From assembly GCA_021234595.1 (NCBI GenBank), contig CM037851.1, positions 185,397,905-185,461,904 of the forward strand: a stretch of 64,000 nucleotides of DNA. Reading direction: 5' to 3'. Under the pieces are notes generated by a model, which ran no database searches, had not been told where the DNA came from, and saw only the letters and a list, made by a program, of their open reading frames with translations. Made by a program: the position numbers and the translations under genes. The stretch is from Delia radicum (Eukaryota; Arthropoda; Insecta; Diptera; Anthomyiidae). How positions within the stretch are numbered: position 1 is the stretch's first letter; every line of letters begins with the position of its first letter. This document shows positions 1 to 12,264 of this stretch, in pieces.

Positions 1-39
1 TTTTAATTATTTTGTTTAACTATTTCGAAAGGATGTTTA

Positions 40-1470
40 AATTTTAAGCATAAAGCAATTGTACATGTGATTAAGAGAACACTTTTTCCCTTTAAATCTC
101 TATTTATGACAAATTTTGATCAGAAAAGCAAAAAATTTATCTTAAGTGAACTACGATATAATTACCTAATGGTTTTGGTTATGAGATTGACCGTTTTTGC
201 TCCTCTATTGGTTGATGTCTACGCTTAAGGAAGTACATGTCAAATCTTAAGTTCCTAGCTCCAACGATTTGAGGCGGGCTATTAACGGATACTTTTCCTT
301 TTTTAACCCCATTTTTACAAGTTTTAATTAGAAGTTCAAAGAAACACATATTTTAAAGGTCAGATTTGTAGCCAAATGTTAGTTGGCAGAATATATTTTT
401 TTTTACTTTAGTAATTTAATAATCATATAATTACAAATTACATACTATTACCCTAACCGAGCACTAGCTATTATGGCCTTTGGCGCGTTGTAGCGAAAAC
501 AGACCATTGCCTCTGCTGGGAATCGAACCCACGACCCCCGCACTGATAAGCCAGCACGCTACCAACTCACCTTAAGGAATTTCACCATATAAATTTCTTC
601 TTAGATAATGTATGTGCCAGACGAGGAATCTTCAAGAAAAATTTCAAGTTCCTTACTCCAGCGGTTTGAGCTTTGTGATTAATCCCAATTTTTCTTATTT
701 AAACCCAGTGTTTTTGGTGAGTTTCAAACAATTTTTGGAACAGAAGGAGACTTCTTCCTTTTTGTCCGTCCCCTAAAAAGTTTACAAAAACCCCTCCTTA
801 GTGGATGTCTAATTTAATCCAAATTTCAAGTTCAATATTTTTTACAATTTTTACCACGCCATTATTGGAAATTCTCTCTGGTAAATTAGCCTATACCTCA
901 GGGAATACATATTATAAAATTTAGATTTCTAGACAAAAGGGTTTGGGCAGTAAATCAGGAATAAACCTTTTTACTGTTCGCTCCATTACGTAAACATTTC
1001 CAATAATCCCATATTTGTGGATGTCTACGCCAGAGTAGGAACATATATGCCGAGTTTCAAAATCAAGCGGTTTGGGCTGAGTGATTAAGCGAAAATTTGT
1101 TTTTGTGCCACATTTTTATCAAGTTTTATTTTAAATTCCTAAAGGTATATTTTAAGTGCTTTAGCCCATAGATTATTGGCTAATACACTTGAAATTTCAG
1201 ATTTTTAGCCGAAGCGGTTTAAGCAGGACGATAAGGGGAAGACTTTTTATCTTTTTGTGCCACATACTAACAATTTCCTAAAATCGTGATTAGATGTATA
1301 TGATGGAGAAGGAACCTCAATGACAAATTTCAAATTCCAAGATCCAGCGGTTTAGGCAGCGTAAATAGGCGGTAGTAATTCCCTTTTGATTACCATTTTT
1401 ACTAAGTTTTTTTTGCATATTTTAGAAATTATCTTTTCAGTAAGACCATATACCAATGAGCACATAAGTT
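40..1470. repeat. Degenerate tandem array, unit about 140 bp
   Basis: A diverged motif, roughly 'TTTCAAGTTCC...CCAGCGGTTTGGGC...GTGATTAA...TTTTTGTGCC', recurs near 257, 658, 800, 938, 1060, 1209 and 1345. Spacing is mostly 120-150 bp, apart from the step containing the SINE at 398-577. Unit identity is low, so the array is old. It may start before the window. Confidence 0.7.
398..577 (-). mobile_element. tRNA-derived SINE, diverged copy 1
   Basis: On the minus strand the head carries a tRNA-like B box (GGGTTCGATTCCCA) and an A-box-like segment, followed by the same body and A/T tail as the copies at 27862 and 54319. The outer head is eroded and no clear target duplication is visible. The insertion interrupts the tandem array. 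Confidence 0.8.
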
Positions 1471-2538
1471 ATGGTAACGGGCAAGCCCACTAGGTTGTTA
1501 TCATAGATAGCACCTTGCTTTGGCTTGAAGTTTAAAATGTAATTTTTATTGGACAACGGAATAAAGTATTAATTTTTCATTTTACAGCCTTCCATAAATG
1601 TTGTTCTCAGCGAAGCCGGCTTTGGAAATACCACACATTACAAAAATAATAAACATTGCCGCAATCCGTCTACGCAGAAATACTGTAATATTCACACAAT
1701 ATTCTTTTGAAAAACGATCTTATAACTATGTAAGACATAGCTCCCATTTTGATTTGAGGGTTAAGACATAAATATTTCCATTCGTAGTCCCCAAATTTGA
1801 AATGGGGATAATGCCATTCCATATCTACCTAAATGTTTGGATACCAACACTAATACATTGTGTTTTATTTTCCTTAAAAGATTAAATTCTTATCCAAAAT
1901 CAATTACAATTTAAACTTGAAGGCAAAACAAGGTCATACCCACGCTAAAAATGCAGCGGGCATACTCCCTATTAGTACTAAAAATAAATCTTAATCCGCT
2001 ATGGGTTGGACCATAGTGTGTACGTATCACTACGTCATGGGGATGAGCCCTCTCGGTCGGTTAGGGTGGGTAGACGTTCGTAAAAAATGTTTAGAAATTT
2101 TTTAATTAGTAATAAAAATACATCTCAAGCCGCTATGGTTCGGACCATAGTGTGTACGTATCATGGGGTATTTTGCAAATGGCATACTATCTCATTATAA
2201 GAAGGCATGTACAATGACTCAAGTCGATCTACACATCTTTATTGGGCATCGATAGAATGTGGATTTATCACAGTTTCATTAATTATCAAAGGTTACTAAC
2301 CATAAATATAAATGTTTTTATACAAACAAAAACGAATTAAAATTATTAATTATAGGTAAATAAAATCCAAACACAAACTACATTGTTTTGAAACTTCAAA
2401 CTCCTTCAGCTAGAGTTTACAGGCAAGGATCTGGATCTGTGATCAACATCACGTGAATTCTGTATAATATTCCACATGTTAGTCATTATATAAAAAAACT
2501 CCTTAAATATTTACAAAACTTACAATGAATAAGAACTA
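1471..2538. other. Intron segment with a two-copy direct repeat
   Basis: No gene seen. Two copies of a roughly 65-bp segment (about 1974-2043 and 2103-2166, period about 130 bp) share CCGCTATGG and GACCATAGTGTGTACGTATC. Short GC-rich patches (GGGCAAGCCC near 1478, AGCCGGCTT near 1615) recur at 2760-2785, suggesting eroded ends of another dispersed repeat. Confidence 0.5.
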
Positions 2539-2749
2539 CACGCAGAAAAAAGATCATCGTTTTATAATAGTTTAAGAGCATCATGTTATGACTACAATTC
2601 GTAGCAATCAGATTATGATCCTAAATGACGATAAAATCGACTTCGGTAATCGTAATATGATCATCCATAGTCATGTATATGATAATTAGAATCAAAACAT
2701 GATAATTTTGTGCCCATAATCATCTTCAATCATACCTTTTCTCTGCGTG
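2539..2749. mobile_element. 211-bp MITE (CACGCAGA ends, TA target)
   Basis: The ends are inverted (CACGCAGAAAAAAGAT and, on the other strand, CACGCAGAGAAAAGGT) and flanked on both sides by TA, as in Tc1/mariner-type MITEs. The interior is rich in ATNATGATC-like motifs. Related copies lie near 8650-8866 (reverse orientation) and 52233-52440. Confidence 0.8.
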
Positions 2750-3312
2750 TAGGTGCACTCCGGGCAAGCCCGGCTTTAGCCGGCTTGTATGGACATAAAT
2801 GTGTTACACATTAGGTAAAAAGGGATAAAATAGTGATTTATTTTCTAATTGTTTGCATGCATGCAAAACAAATTTTGTTAAAGAATAAAAACATACAGAA
2901 ATTTGAAAGAAAAATTTAAGCAAACTACGCGTGATTTTAAGTCTGTATGTAGTACGAAGTAATCATAATATTTTTGCAATAAACCTAATATGGCAATAAT
3001 AATAATAAGAGTTAATTTCAATATATGTTCCACCAAGAAGTTTTAGAAATATAAGTAATTTTTTTCATATTTATATACACTCAACTAAATATGCATTAAA
3101 TGAACCACTAAATAGATCTATGAGATTATTTAATATTTATTGTAATAAGTTAGACATAAGTGTTTCTCACTCCCAATTTAAAATTTTGTTAAATAATTTA
3201 TTTTAAATATCTTAATTTTTATATGCTAGTATGTAAGGATATTGTATCCATAGACTTAAATAAATAACGAAATTCTTTTTCATAATCACAATATGACAAC
3301 TAGGACTATAAT

Positions 3313-3848
3313 AAGTTTGTTCGCTTACGCAAAAATTTGTACAAATTTGTAAAAGTTTTTACTGGAAGGTGTTCGTTTACACAAATACTTAGTAAAAAAT
3401 AGTAAGAAGAGAGAGTAAAGAGACAGGTTGTTGACAAAAATCTTACAAGCTTTTGCTGGATAAATTTTTGCCAGTAAGAATTTGTAAGAAGAAAAAAACA
3501 TTTGATTGAAAAAATATGCTTGTATTTTTAGTAAACAAAAACAAATATTAAATTAAATTATAATTGTTTATGGATTTAAAGTGAAAAATATTAAATAATT
3601 AACTATGGAAGAAGTTAAAAAACATTCTAAATTATTTCTTGTCGACAATTTAAATTAACTTTTATCTTTTTCATAACGACCAGTTGATTTTATTTTATTT
3701 GGTATTTAAAATCAGCTGTTTTATATAATTTACCAATTGTTACAAATTTTCCGTTCATTTACTTTTTTGTAAATTTGTCTTACTCTCTGTAATTTTGTTA
3801 CTGAGTAATTTTTACTGGACTTTACTGGGAAAGTAATCGAACACACTT
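3313..3848. mobile_element. Inverted-repeat element with AAGTNTGTTCG ends
   Basis: The left end reads AAGTTTGTTCGCTTACG and the right end, on the other strand, AAGTGTGTTCGATTAC. Subterminal motifs of the TTACTGG/AGTAAAAA type occur in both arms. No ORF is visible. It appears to interrupt a copy of the 2539-type MITE, pieces of which flank it at about 3280-3312 and 3849-3910. Superfamily not determined. Confidence 0.55.
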
Positions 3849-4020
3849 AATATGGTTATAATGCAAATATTATGATTGCTGCAAACATGGTTTGACCATT
3901 ATAAATGTATTGTGAAATTGTATTTTCGATTAAAAAAAAACTTATATGGAGCTTTATATAATTTTATCTAATTTACTTTTACCCCAAATTTCGTCCGAAA
4001 GATGGCCCAATTAAATCGTA

Positions 4021-4278
4021 CACACAGAGAAATAAAGTGCCAACCGAATTGAAAAGTGTATTTTAATGGTAACAACTTATTAATTGAGTTAGTACAACGA
4101 TATTTACATTAGATTTCTAAATATTTTGGGTGTTGTAACTAAAATTCTGTTGAATTAACCGAACTTTGTTGTAAAAACTAATGTTTAGTTGTACCAACCG
4201 ACTGAAATTCGTAGAAACCGAATTTGAGTCGTAGTAACCGAATTTCAGTTGGCAAATAGCTGAATTTTTCTCTGTGTG
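4021..4278. mobile_element. 258-bp MITE family A, copy 1
   Basis: Starts CACACAGAGAAATAAAGTGC and ends TTTTTCTCTGTGTG with TA on both sides. The interior carries repeated CCGAATTTNAGTYG motifs. The same family, same length and same TA flank occur at 48008-48265 and 58219-58476. Short TIRs with a TA duplication fit a nonautonomous Tc1/mariner-type element. Confidence 0.88.
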
Positions 4279-4854
4279 TATCATATTGCATTTAATTGTA
4301 TCTTACTAGATTATTTTACATACAATGAGAAGTGATTTGATACAGTTTTGTGAAAATTTTGTCCTTATCCAATTTTATTTAAGTACACTCTAAAAAATGA
4401 TTGTAAATTTACTACTATAAAACGAGTATAGTTTCATGTATTATTACGCAAATTCGGTAAATTTATACATCAAAATGCGTAAAACTATTTTGCGCACACT
4501 TTTATATACAATAATACTCACTTACAGTATTTTTACCAATTATGTGTTTACAATTAAACACATTATGCCTAAAAGTAGTATTATTTTGTTAAATAAAATT
4601 TTTACGCACATAGTTTGTAAATATACTAACTTGTAATAGTAATAAATATTTTGACATTTTTAAATTGAAAAAAAATAAAACATGCTAAAAAATCTAAAAA
4701 TTAAATTTATTGAGAATTTTCGTTAATAATGTATTAAAATTTGTGATAGTGAATTAAAAACTTCCTAATGTATCAAAAAAATGTATACATCCATAATTAG
4801 AAACGGAATTTCCAAATGTTTGCAGCATAATTTTGGAAAAATATTTTCAAAATA

Positions 4855-6415
4855 TAATATATGTACAGAGCTTAAAGAATTAAATTCTTCATTCGATTTA
4901 TTCAGTCGGTTTTTACTCAATCGATTTAAAAATATCTCCAATATTGAAAAAAATTGCCAAAATTGAAAAAATCGCCAAAAATCGCTAAAATTGAAAAAAT
5001 CTTTAATATAAAAAAAAAATCACCAAAAATGAAAAAAAAACGTTAAAATTAATAAATAAAAATCGCTAAAATTACAAAAAATCTCCAAATTTGAAAAAAA
5101 CGCTAAAAATTAAAAAAAAGATCGTTATAAAAAAAATCGCCAAATATTAGAAAAATAGCTAAAAAATAAAAAAATTTCAAAATTAAACATTGCTAAAAAA
5201 AAAATCGCCAAAAATTAAAAAAATTTCAAATTGGAAAGAAAGCTAAAATTGAAAAACGAAAAATAGTGACGAGATATTTAAATAGTTGTAAATGTACATT
5301 AATTTTTATTAGTTTTCGAAACACAGGCGATGTTCCAAATAAACTCTCTTTTTGCTTTGCAATGCTTTGTTTTCGAGAAAAACGAGATCTAAGAACCTAA
5401 CCAATCAGTTCGAAATTTAGGACCGGTATTGGCGTTAAGTTTTGAACACCGGTGCAAACATTTTTCCAGTAGCTCTTTTATTTTATGCACGGTTTTTAAT
5501 TAGTCGATTTTTAAAAGGTACATATTTCGAAAACTAATGGAGCTGGAGAAAAAATGGTTGCACCATTGTTCAAAACTCAACCCCATTACACCTACAACGA
5601 TCCTAAATTAATATTTGGTTGGCTGGATTCGTAAATCGCATTTTTCTCGTAAAGTAAACATCGCAGATAAAAAAGAGTATTTATTTGAAACATCCCCTAT
5701 GTTTCAAAAACTAACCGAGATAAATAAATGACACGGACAACTTTTTCCAATTTGAGCTATTTTTTTTTATCAATTATGGTGATTTTTTTTTATAAATTTT
5801 ATAAATTTTCGAGATTTTTTACATTTGCCGTTTTTAAATTTGGAATTATATTTATTTTGGCGATATTTTTACTTTTAGCAATTTTTCTAATTTTTGGCGA
5901 TATTTTTTATTTTTAGCGATTTTTAAATTTTGGCAAATTTTAGTGATTTTTTTTAATTTTGGAGATTTTTTTAAATTTTGGAGATTTTTTTTATCATTTT
6001 TGGCAATTATTTCCATTTTGGAGATTGTTTTAAATTTTTGGGGATTTTTTTTCATTTTAACGATATTTTTTTTTCAATTTTAGCGATTTATTCAATTCTG
6101 GCGATGTTTTTAAGTTTCGCCGATTTCTGCAAATTGTAAATCGATTGAGTACAAAATAGATTGAATTCCCAATTATTGAATTCGCAATGATTGAATTCCC
6201 AACGATTGACTGCCCAACGATTGAATTCCCAATGATTGAATTCAATAATTGATAATATCGAATGAGCTAAATTGATTGAATTCCCCACTAGTGAATTCCA
6301 AAGAATGAATTCTCTGTGATTGATTAAGAAAAAAATCATTCGATTAAAAAAATCCGATTTGATTTTTTCAAAATAGAATTCAATCTTTGAAGATCTGTAT
6401 ATGTACAACCACTTA
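4855..6415. repeat. About 1.5-kb foldback centred near 5510
   Basis: Three nested layers pair across the centre. The outer arms are TACTCAATCGATTTA near 4914 against its reverse complement near 6140, plus flanking sequence out to about 4855 and 6415. Middle arms of a degenerate repeat (AAAAATCGCCAAAATT-like) fill 4930-5270 and, reverse-complemented, 5740-6120. Inner ~200-bp arms at 5300-5500 and 5520-5720 share ...TTAGTTTTCGAAACA.... No coding sequence is credible inside. Confidence 0.75.
6153..6312. repeat. 15-bp minisatellite (TTGAATTCCCAAYGA)
   Basis: About six consecutive 15-bp units around GAATTC, then three looser units, on the outer part of the right foldback arm. The apparent ORFs here are translations of the repeat and not genes. 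Confidence 0.8.
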
Positions 6416-6833
6416 TATACAAATATTTATTATTAAATTTATTATTATACAACACATTAATAAAACTCTCTCTAAAAATTAATTTTTTGTTTTAATTGAA
6501 ACATTTTTTTGGCTATTTTTCTTTCTTACCGCAAGGTAAATATACGCATTTTACGCATATAAAAATGTATTTTTACGAATTTTATTCGTATATTTACAAG
6601 AAAAGCATGTTTTTTTACTCAAAAATTCAGTAAAATTATTCATTTATTTCAAAATTTAATTACATTTTTACGCACTTGCATAGTACATTTACTCACTTTT
6701 TGTTGACCTACTTACACGTAATGTGTGTTTTTTTTTTTTATTTACACACATAGAGTAAATTTACCCAACTTATAGTAGGAGTATAGTTTCCTACTATAAG
6801 TTGGGTAAATTTCAACAGAAATTAATTAGAGTG

Positions 6834-9812
6834 TATATGTTATGGTATAGGATTATATATAATTTAATGTAATATGATCTATATATTATTTTAAATATAA
6901 ATATCGTATCGCATATAACTTTTAAATGTGATAACACTATGATAAACATAAAATGTATTATATTTTTTAAGTCACAAACAAGTTTTTTAAATTTACTGAA
7001 TATTTTAGATGAAATCAAGAAAACTTCAAATACATTAAAGTTTTCCAATTGAAACGCGGAAAATTTGCAATTGATATTAAAAATCCTCATTTGCAATCAA
7101 AGAAGTTATAAATTAAATAAAGCGATAGTCGAAATTTCCAATTAAAATTAAGATGTTTGCAATTTTACATAAAACTTTCTCGATTTAAAGTATTTAATCA
7201 CAATTTAATTTATTGTTTTTCAGGTTCTAATGCAAATTTCCAGCAATGTTTCTAGTTTAAAAAATTTTAGAAAAACATATTAAACTTTCTGCTGAGATTT
7301 TAATAAAACAAATGAAAATATCATTTTAAAATTTTGTTTTTGGAATTGTATAATTTGAATTCTAATGACAAACCACAATTTAATTTGTAATTTTTAACAT
7401 GACCAAAACGAAAGATAAGTTTCAATTTAAAATTGACATTTGTAACTAATAATAGAGTTTTATTAAACTAACTTTATATAGTCAGCCAATGTGCAAAAGG
7501 ACGTAATTAAAATTTCTATTTTTTTAAGAGAAGCAAAACATTGTTATATATTTCAACAAATTTAGTAATAAACATGATAGTTTCAATCAAAGAATTATAA
7601 AATTTTGTGTTGAAATGACGTTATAGTAGTTAAGTGTGCTGAAATCCCAAAACTTATTTAACAAATTGTGAAAAATAATTTGTTGCAAGCTGATTCCTAT
7701 CCGCATTTCATTATTGCCTGAGGAAATCGTCAGGGGCCAATGTTCTTTGATTTTCCAGAGGCATTTGTTAGGTTAAATCACAAACTCAGTGAGAATTTCT
7801 TGTTCTCGCATAGATGTGTGATTTAACATTTGCAATATCAAAGAAAAAACAATACCGCACTTTAAACTTTTACAAAATTCAGGACCAAAATTAATATCAT
7901 ATATTATTATACTTTACATTGTATTAAGCGATATACTAGCTTCATCATATTTATGACATGTTTCATCAATTTTCGTCCAATGTAACGTTTTATAGTATTT
8001 ACGAAATATTTCATAAACAACAGAATCAATTTCATCATATTTATGAAATGTTTGACTATATATAAGAAGCATATTTTGAACTAGTAATGATTTCATTAGT
8101 TTTGTTTAGAAAAAGTTCATGGAGACAATTCTTGTTGTTTATGAAATGTTTCACAAATATTTATGAAATTCTTATATTCGACGAAAATTCATGAAATTTA
8201 TTTCTGATTTTCTCTAGGTGTAGTAATATATGCTGCATCTACCGTATCAATCAATATATTTTTAGATATTATTTTGTATGGAACCATATCAAAAATTTCC
8301 GAAAATCCAAATACAATATAAAATTATATATTATCATATCCGCCATGCCTTCACTTATATCCATATTAAGCTATATAATGATACATGTTTTTTTTATAAT
8401 ATTATATTAAACAAAATATGATTGTGATATGAGCATTTTTACTAGGGTTCTTAACAATATTTTTATGCGTGATTTATGCTGTAATCCCATGTATAGCTGA
8501 CAACATATTTCACAAAGCTTATTCTTCCGCGCAAAGACAATTTGATTACTTAAATTATTTTAAACGTAAGTTTATTTAATTGTATAAATTATTAAATAAA
8601 TATACAATTTAAAAAACATGTATAGATTTTTAATCTAGCTTTAACAGAGTGCTCATATTATGTTCATTCATAAAAATTTCCAGAACTAGAATATGACAAT
8701 ATTTGGTTCTATTTGGAACCATAATATGGTTATCTAATTGTCATATTATGATACAGAAAGAGATAAGAGTATGGTTGTCACAACCATAGTTGTCGCAATC
8801 ATAAATCCGAAAATGTATGATGCTCTTCTAATATGGTTACCTTAGCCATGTTTTTTCACGTATTATTTTTAGCGTCCCAATCTTACGTTTAAGGGTTAAA
8901 TGATGGGGCCAATTTTAATACATTTTTGTACGGAGAAATGTCTGAAACTAATGAAGTTCTGATATACCAATAATGCATATGTAGTGTGCATTTATTTAAA
9001 ATACTCAAAATAAATTTGGTCGCATGGCGCTTTCGGTTTATGCTTTCCGATTTTTTTCAAATTCTCACCATATAACTTTTAGACCTAGTGCTAGAATAAT
9101 CTGAAGAATAAATTGAAATTTTGCGAAACATTCCGCTGTAAAGTTAAGTTTTTCTTTTTTTCTTTATTTTCATTTAAGTTAAAGAGACAAAGGGAGTTAC
9201 ATGGAAATAAGAAGAATTTATAGGAAAGGAAAGTTTCAATTGTGACTATCGAATTTTTGCAACCGAAATTCTTTTGTCAGAATGCTCGATGTGCGACACT
9301 GCTATTAGATATGCAATTATCCCGTATAAGTTCTGTTCAAAGATTTATAATTTTCATAAATTTGAACATTAAATTTTCTTATTCTGAAAAGAAAAGTTTT
9401 TCCATTCACTTTGTTAATTTTTTAACCATATTAAAAAATAACAAAGTTCTTTTTTGTTTTGCATTTAGCATTTTTTTGCTAACCTGGGTAACAATTTTAA
9501 TATTCATAGAAAGCACTTAAACAATTCTGATATCCAAGTTAAAGGAATTTAAGCAAGAAATAATCATTTAGTATACATTTTTTACAACGAAACAGAAACT
9601 TTGACATCAACATTTTTTTATATTTTTATGAGAGAAGCAGATGCTTAAAACAATTATATGACGCTGTTCTTAGAATGATACGATATGAAATCATTTTTAT
9701 TTTACTACTTTTACTACTTTTACTGCTGATATTGCTTCTATTGTTTTAATAACGTTAGAGTTTTGTTGCTAATTTTGTCATACTTTTGCATCGAAAGCAT
9801 TGTGAGTACTTA
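6834..9812. other. Intron, mostly without identifiable features
   Basis: A/T-rich with no supported gene. Noted inside: a hairpin at 7738-7848 (separate entry), a segment rich in TTTATGAAAT/TTTCATAAA motifs (7915-8180) resembling one at about 60530-61000, and a copy of the 2539-type MITE near 8650-8866. A 92-codon ORF at 9242-9520 has no recognisable family or exon signals. Confidence 0.5.
7738..7848. repeat. Imperfect hairpin of about 110 bp
   Basis: Arms TTCTTTGATTTTCCAGAGGC...TTAAATCACA and the inverted TGTGATTTAA...ATATCAAAGAA pair around a TGAGAA/TTCTCG inner stem. Size and shape could suit a small-RNA precursor, but it could equally be a MITE remnant; nothing else separates these options. 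Confidence 0.5.
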
Positions 9813-10487
9813 CACTCAAAATAGTTTGTAGTTTAAATTAATTGAAAATGTAATTAAACAAAAATGATAAATCATTTAAAATCCGGTTTACTTCATTTAA
9901 ATCAAATGTTTCTTGTTACTTAGTTTTAAATATCGTTGAAATAACTAACAAATCCGTAAGAACAAAAGAATAGTAAGTTAAAAATAAATGTTTAAATTTT
10001 AAATACAGATCAGTAAAAATAAATGTTATATTCAGTTATTTGAAATTATTTCAGTTTTTTCTTTTTCTTTTCTACAAAATGTATACACACACACTAAAAG
10101 TGTAAAAATTTTTAATTTCTTGTACTTTGAATTGAAATAATTTTTTATATAAACAAGGCTTTTAATTAAAAAACAGACACGAATTTTTTGAATATTTTTT
10201 TTAATTAAATTTGTAATAACTGTAACGGAAAGAAATAAACGACAATAATCCGTTTTTGTTGTTAAATTTATATCAAACTTTAAATAAATGAAAATACTAA
10301 ATTTATAAATGAAAATAATAAATGTAACAAAAAAGTTGGTAAATGGTAGTAAATTATTTTGAACAAATGTAAAAAAAAGTTGAAATAAATATTCATTTGA
10401 AAAATAAATGCATGTTCCTTTATTTTTAACTCAACTGAAAACGTTTGTATTAAACTACAATTAGTAAACTACATAATATTCTGAGTG
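9813..10487. mobile_element. 675-bp MITE-like element (CACTCAAAAT ends, TA target)
   Basis: Left end CACTCAAAATAGTTTGTAGT and right end (other strand) CACTCAGAATATTATGTAGT are inverted and TA-flanked. The interior is A/T-rich with AAATAAATG repeats and no ORF. The ends resemble those of the element at 24738-25935. Confidence 0.65.
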
Positions 10488-12078
10488 TATTTTTTGCAAA
10501 GAAATTGACAGTTTGTCTATCGAGCGACACTGGTGCATTTTGTAAACCAATTTATTTATTTATTTTAAGCTCTGCTAACTTATTTCACAATTACCAAAGG
10601 TAAGAGCTTAACCATAGTTATGAAAGTCAAATTTATACGTAAATATCTGTGGTTAAAGTTAAACAATGGTTATTTGTAGAAAAGTTATTCGTCCTAAATA
10701 AATGTTATTGATTACAACATATAAAACTCTTATTGGAATCCAAAGATATGTATTTTTTTAAACATATTTGGAATCGGTGTAGTTCTTTCTACTTTATCAT
10801 ACATAAATACATTTTCTATTTAACATGTGCTTTTCCATAACTTAGTTTTACTACAGTTTTAAAAGAGTTCACAACATACTTTATTATACGAGCATTGTAA
10901 TGATTGCACCAAATATATTTTCCTTTAAGTTTTTTTCATGGTAGAATGGGGAGCATTAGTGTCTTCTTTCTGAGTTAACGACAACAAACATATATTTACA
11001 TGTACTTTCGAGCCCTAATAATTATATTTGGAAGCAAACATGTTATATAAGAAACATGGCAAATATATTGTTTTCCAAACATATATATGAGTCATTCCAT
11101 GTCAATCCGAACGATTTTTTAAATCAGGATTTTTTGTTTGTTTATTTGGCAAACAATGAAAACAAAATTAAGGAGTTATTTGTGTTTGGATATGTAAAAC
11201 ACATAAAAAATGATCTGATATGTTGAAATTTAAATTGGTGTAGCTTAAATGGTGAATTACTCTATTTCTACGATGTAAATATATTTTTACAATGTAAATA
11301 TATTGTTGCAAATTTTGAAAGTTGTTTTTTAGTTTCAAGCATTCATTTGTTTTTTAACACTTTAAAAATAATTTATCAGCGTTTACACAGACTTCTACTT
11401 GATAACCAATGAAATTTTGAGAGTTAGACGGCGCATAATGCTGGAGATAAATCGGCCATTTTTGAAAGGGTAGTTCGATTGCAATTAAATTTAGCATCTT
11501 ACTTTTTGTCATTATTTTGTCAATGAGGTACCATTATGCTTTGGCCGCCGAAATTTAGTTTATTAAAAATATGCAAAATATGTATACTTTTTCAAAAAAA
11601 TAAAGTAACAATGATGAGATTAATGTAAAAAAAGTCACAGATTTTTCAATAGTTTAATAGTATTAAATTTAAACATTAATTTCTTAAAGTGCATGTCTCT
11701 GGTTCGAAAACTAAAGCCACATATAGCTAAACTAAAGCCACATATAATTCTTAAGAAATTCTGATATTAGTTCCATCTGATCTCCGTATAAAATATGGAC
11801 ACAGCAGCAGAAATTCCAAAAAAATTCCAGTTTTCTAAACATTTTTGGAAATTGTCGGATAGTTTATAAAAAATTTCATGAATTTTTTTTACTCAGTTGT
11901 GTTTCATTGCACTGCGGGGTGTACCACAAATATTTTGGAAAAAATTCAGCCATTGCTGATCGGATTGCCAAAAAACTTCCCACAGCCATAATTAACGTAA
12001 GCTTAATGTTAAAATAAGGGCCCTTTAGATCCCTCAGGCGGTGATCAATTAGACTCCAAAGTAGGACAAAAATATATA
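10488..12078. other. Intron without identifiable features
   Basis: A/T-rich; no ORF, inverted-end element or RNA gene could be supported by reading. Confidence 0.4.
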
Positions 12079-12264
12079 CACAAACAAAGTGCCAACCGAA
12101 TTGGAAAGTCTATTTTAATGGTAGTAACTTATAAGTTCGGCTAGTACAACGATATTTGCATAAGACTTCTGAATATGTTGGGTTTTGTAACTAAAATTCA
12201 GTTGAATTAACTGAACTCGAAGTTACCGAGTTTCAGTTGGCAAATAGCTAAATTTTTATTTATC
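12079..12264. mobile_element. MITE family A, degraded and internally deleted copy
   Basis: Keeps AAAGTGCCAACCGAATTG, GTACAACGATATTTGCAT and CAGTTGGCAAATAGCT in family order. Both CACACAGAGAAA ends are mutated and a central block is missing. Confidence 0.75.

Larger units (their letters stand above)
4386..6833. mobile_element. 2.45-kb TA-flanked element (CACTCTAA ends) carrying a large foldback
   Basis: The left end CACTCTAAAAAATG and right end ...AATTAGAGTG are inverted and flanked by TA. Close to the right end is a 24-bp perfect hairpin (arms 6757-6780 and 6789-6812, 8-nt loop). A related element, with the hairpin near its left end, occurs at 48428-49441. The interior 4855-6415 is one large inverted repeat (separate entry). 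No transposase is seen. Confidence 0.6.

Noticed and set aside
5728..6408. Several short ORFs of low-complexity Ile/Lys/Asn/Phe composition
   Set aside because: Translations of the degenerate repeat and of the 15-bp minisatellite.
9242..9520. 92-codon plus-strand ORF with hydrophobic segments
   Set aside because: A/T-driven Phe/Ile/Leu-rich translation, no family, no exon context, antisense to the host gene.
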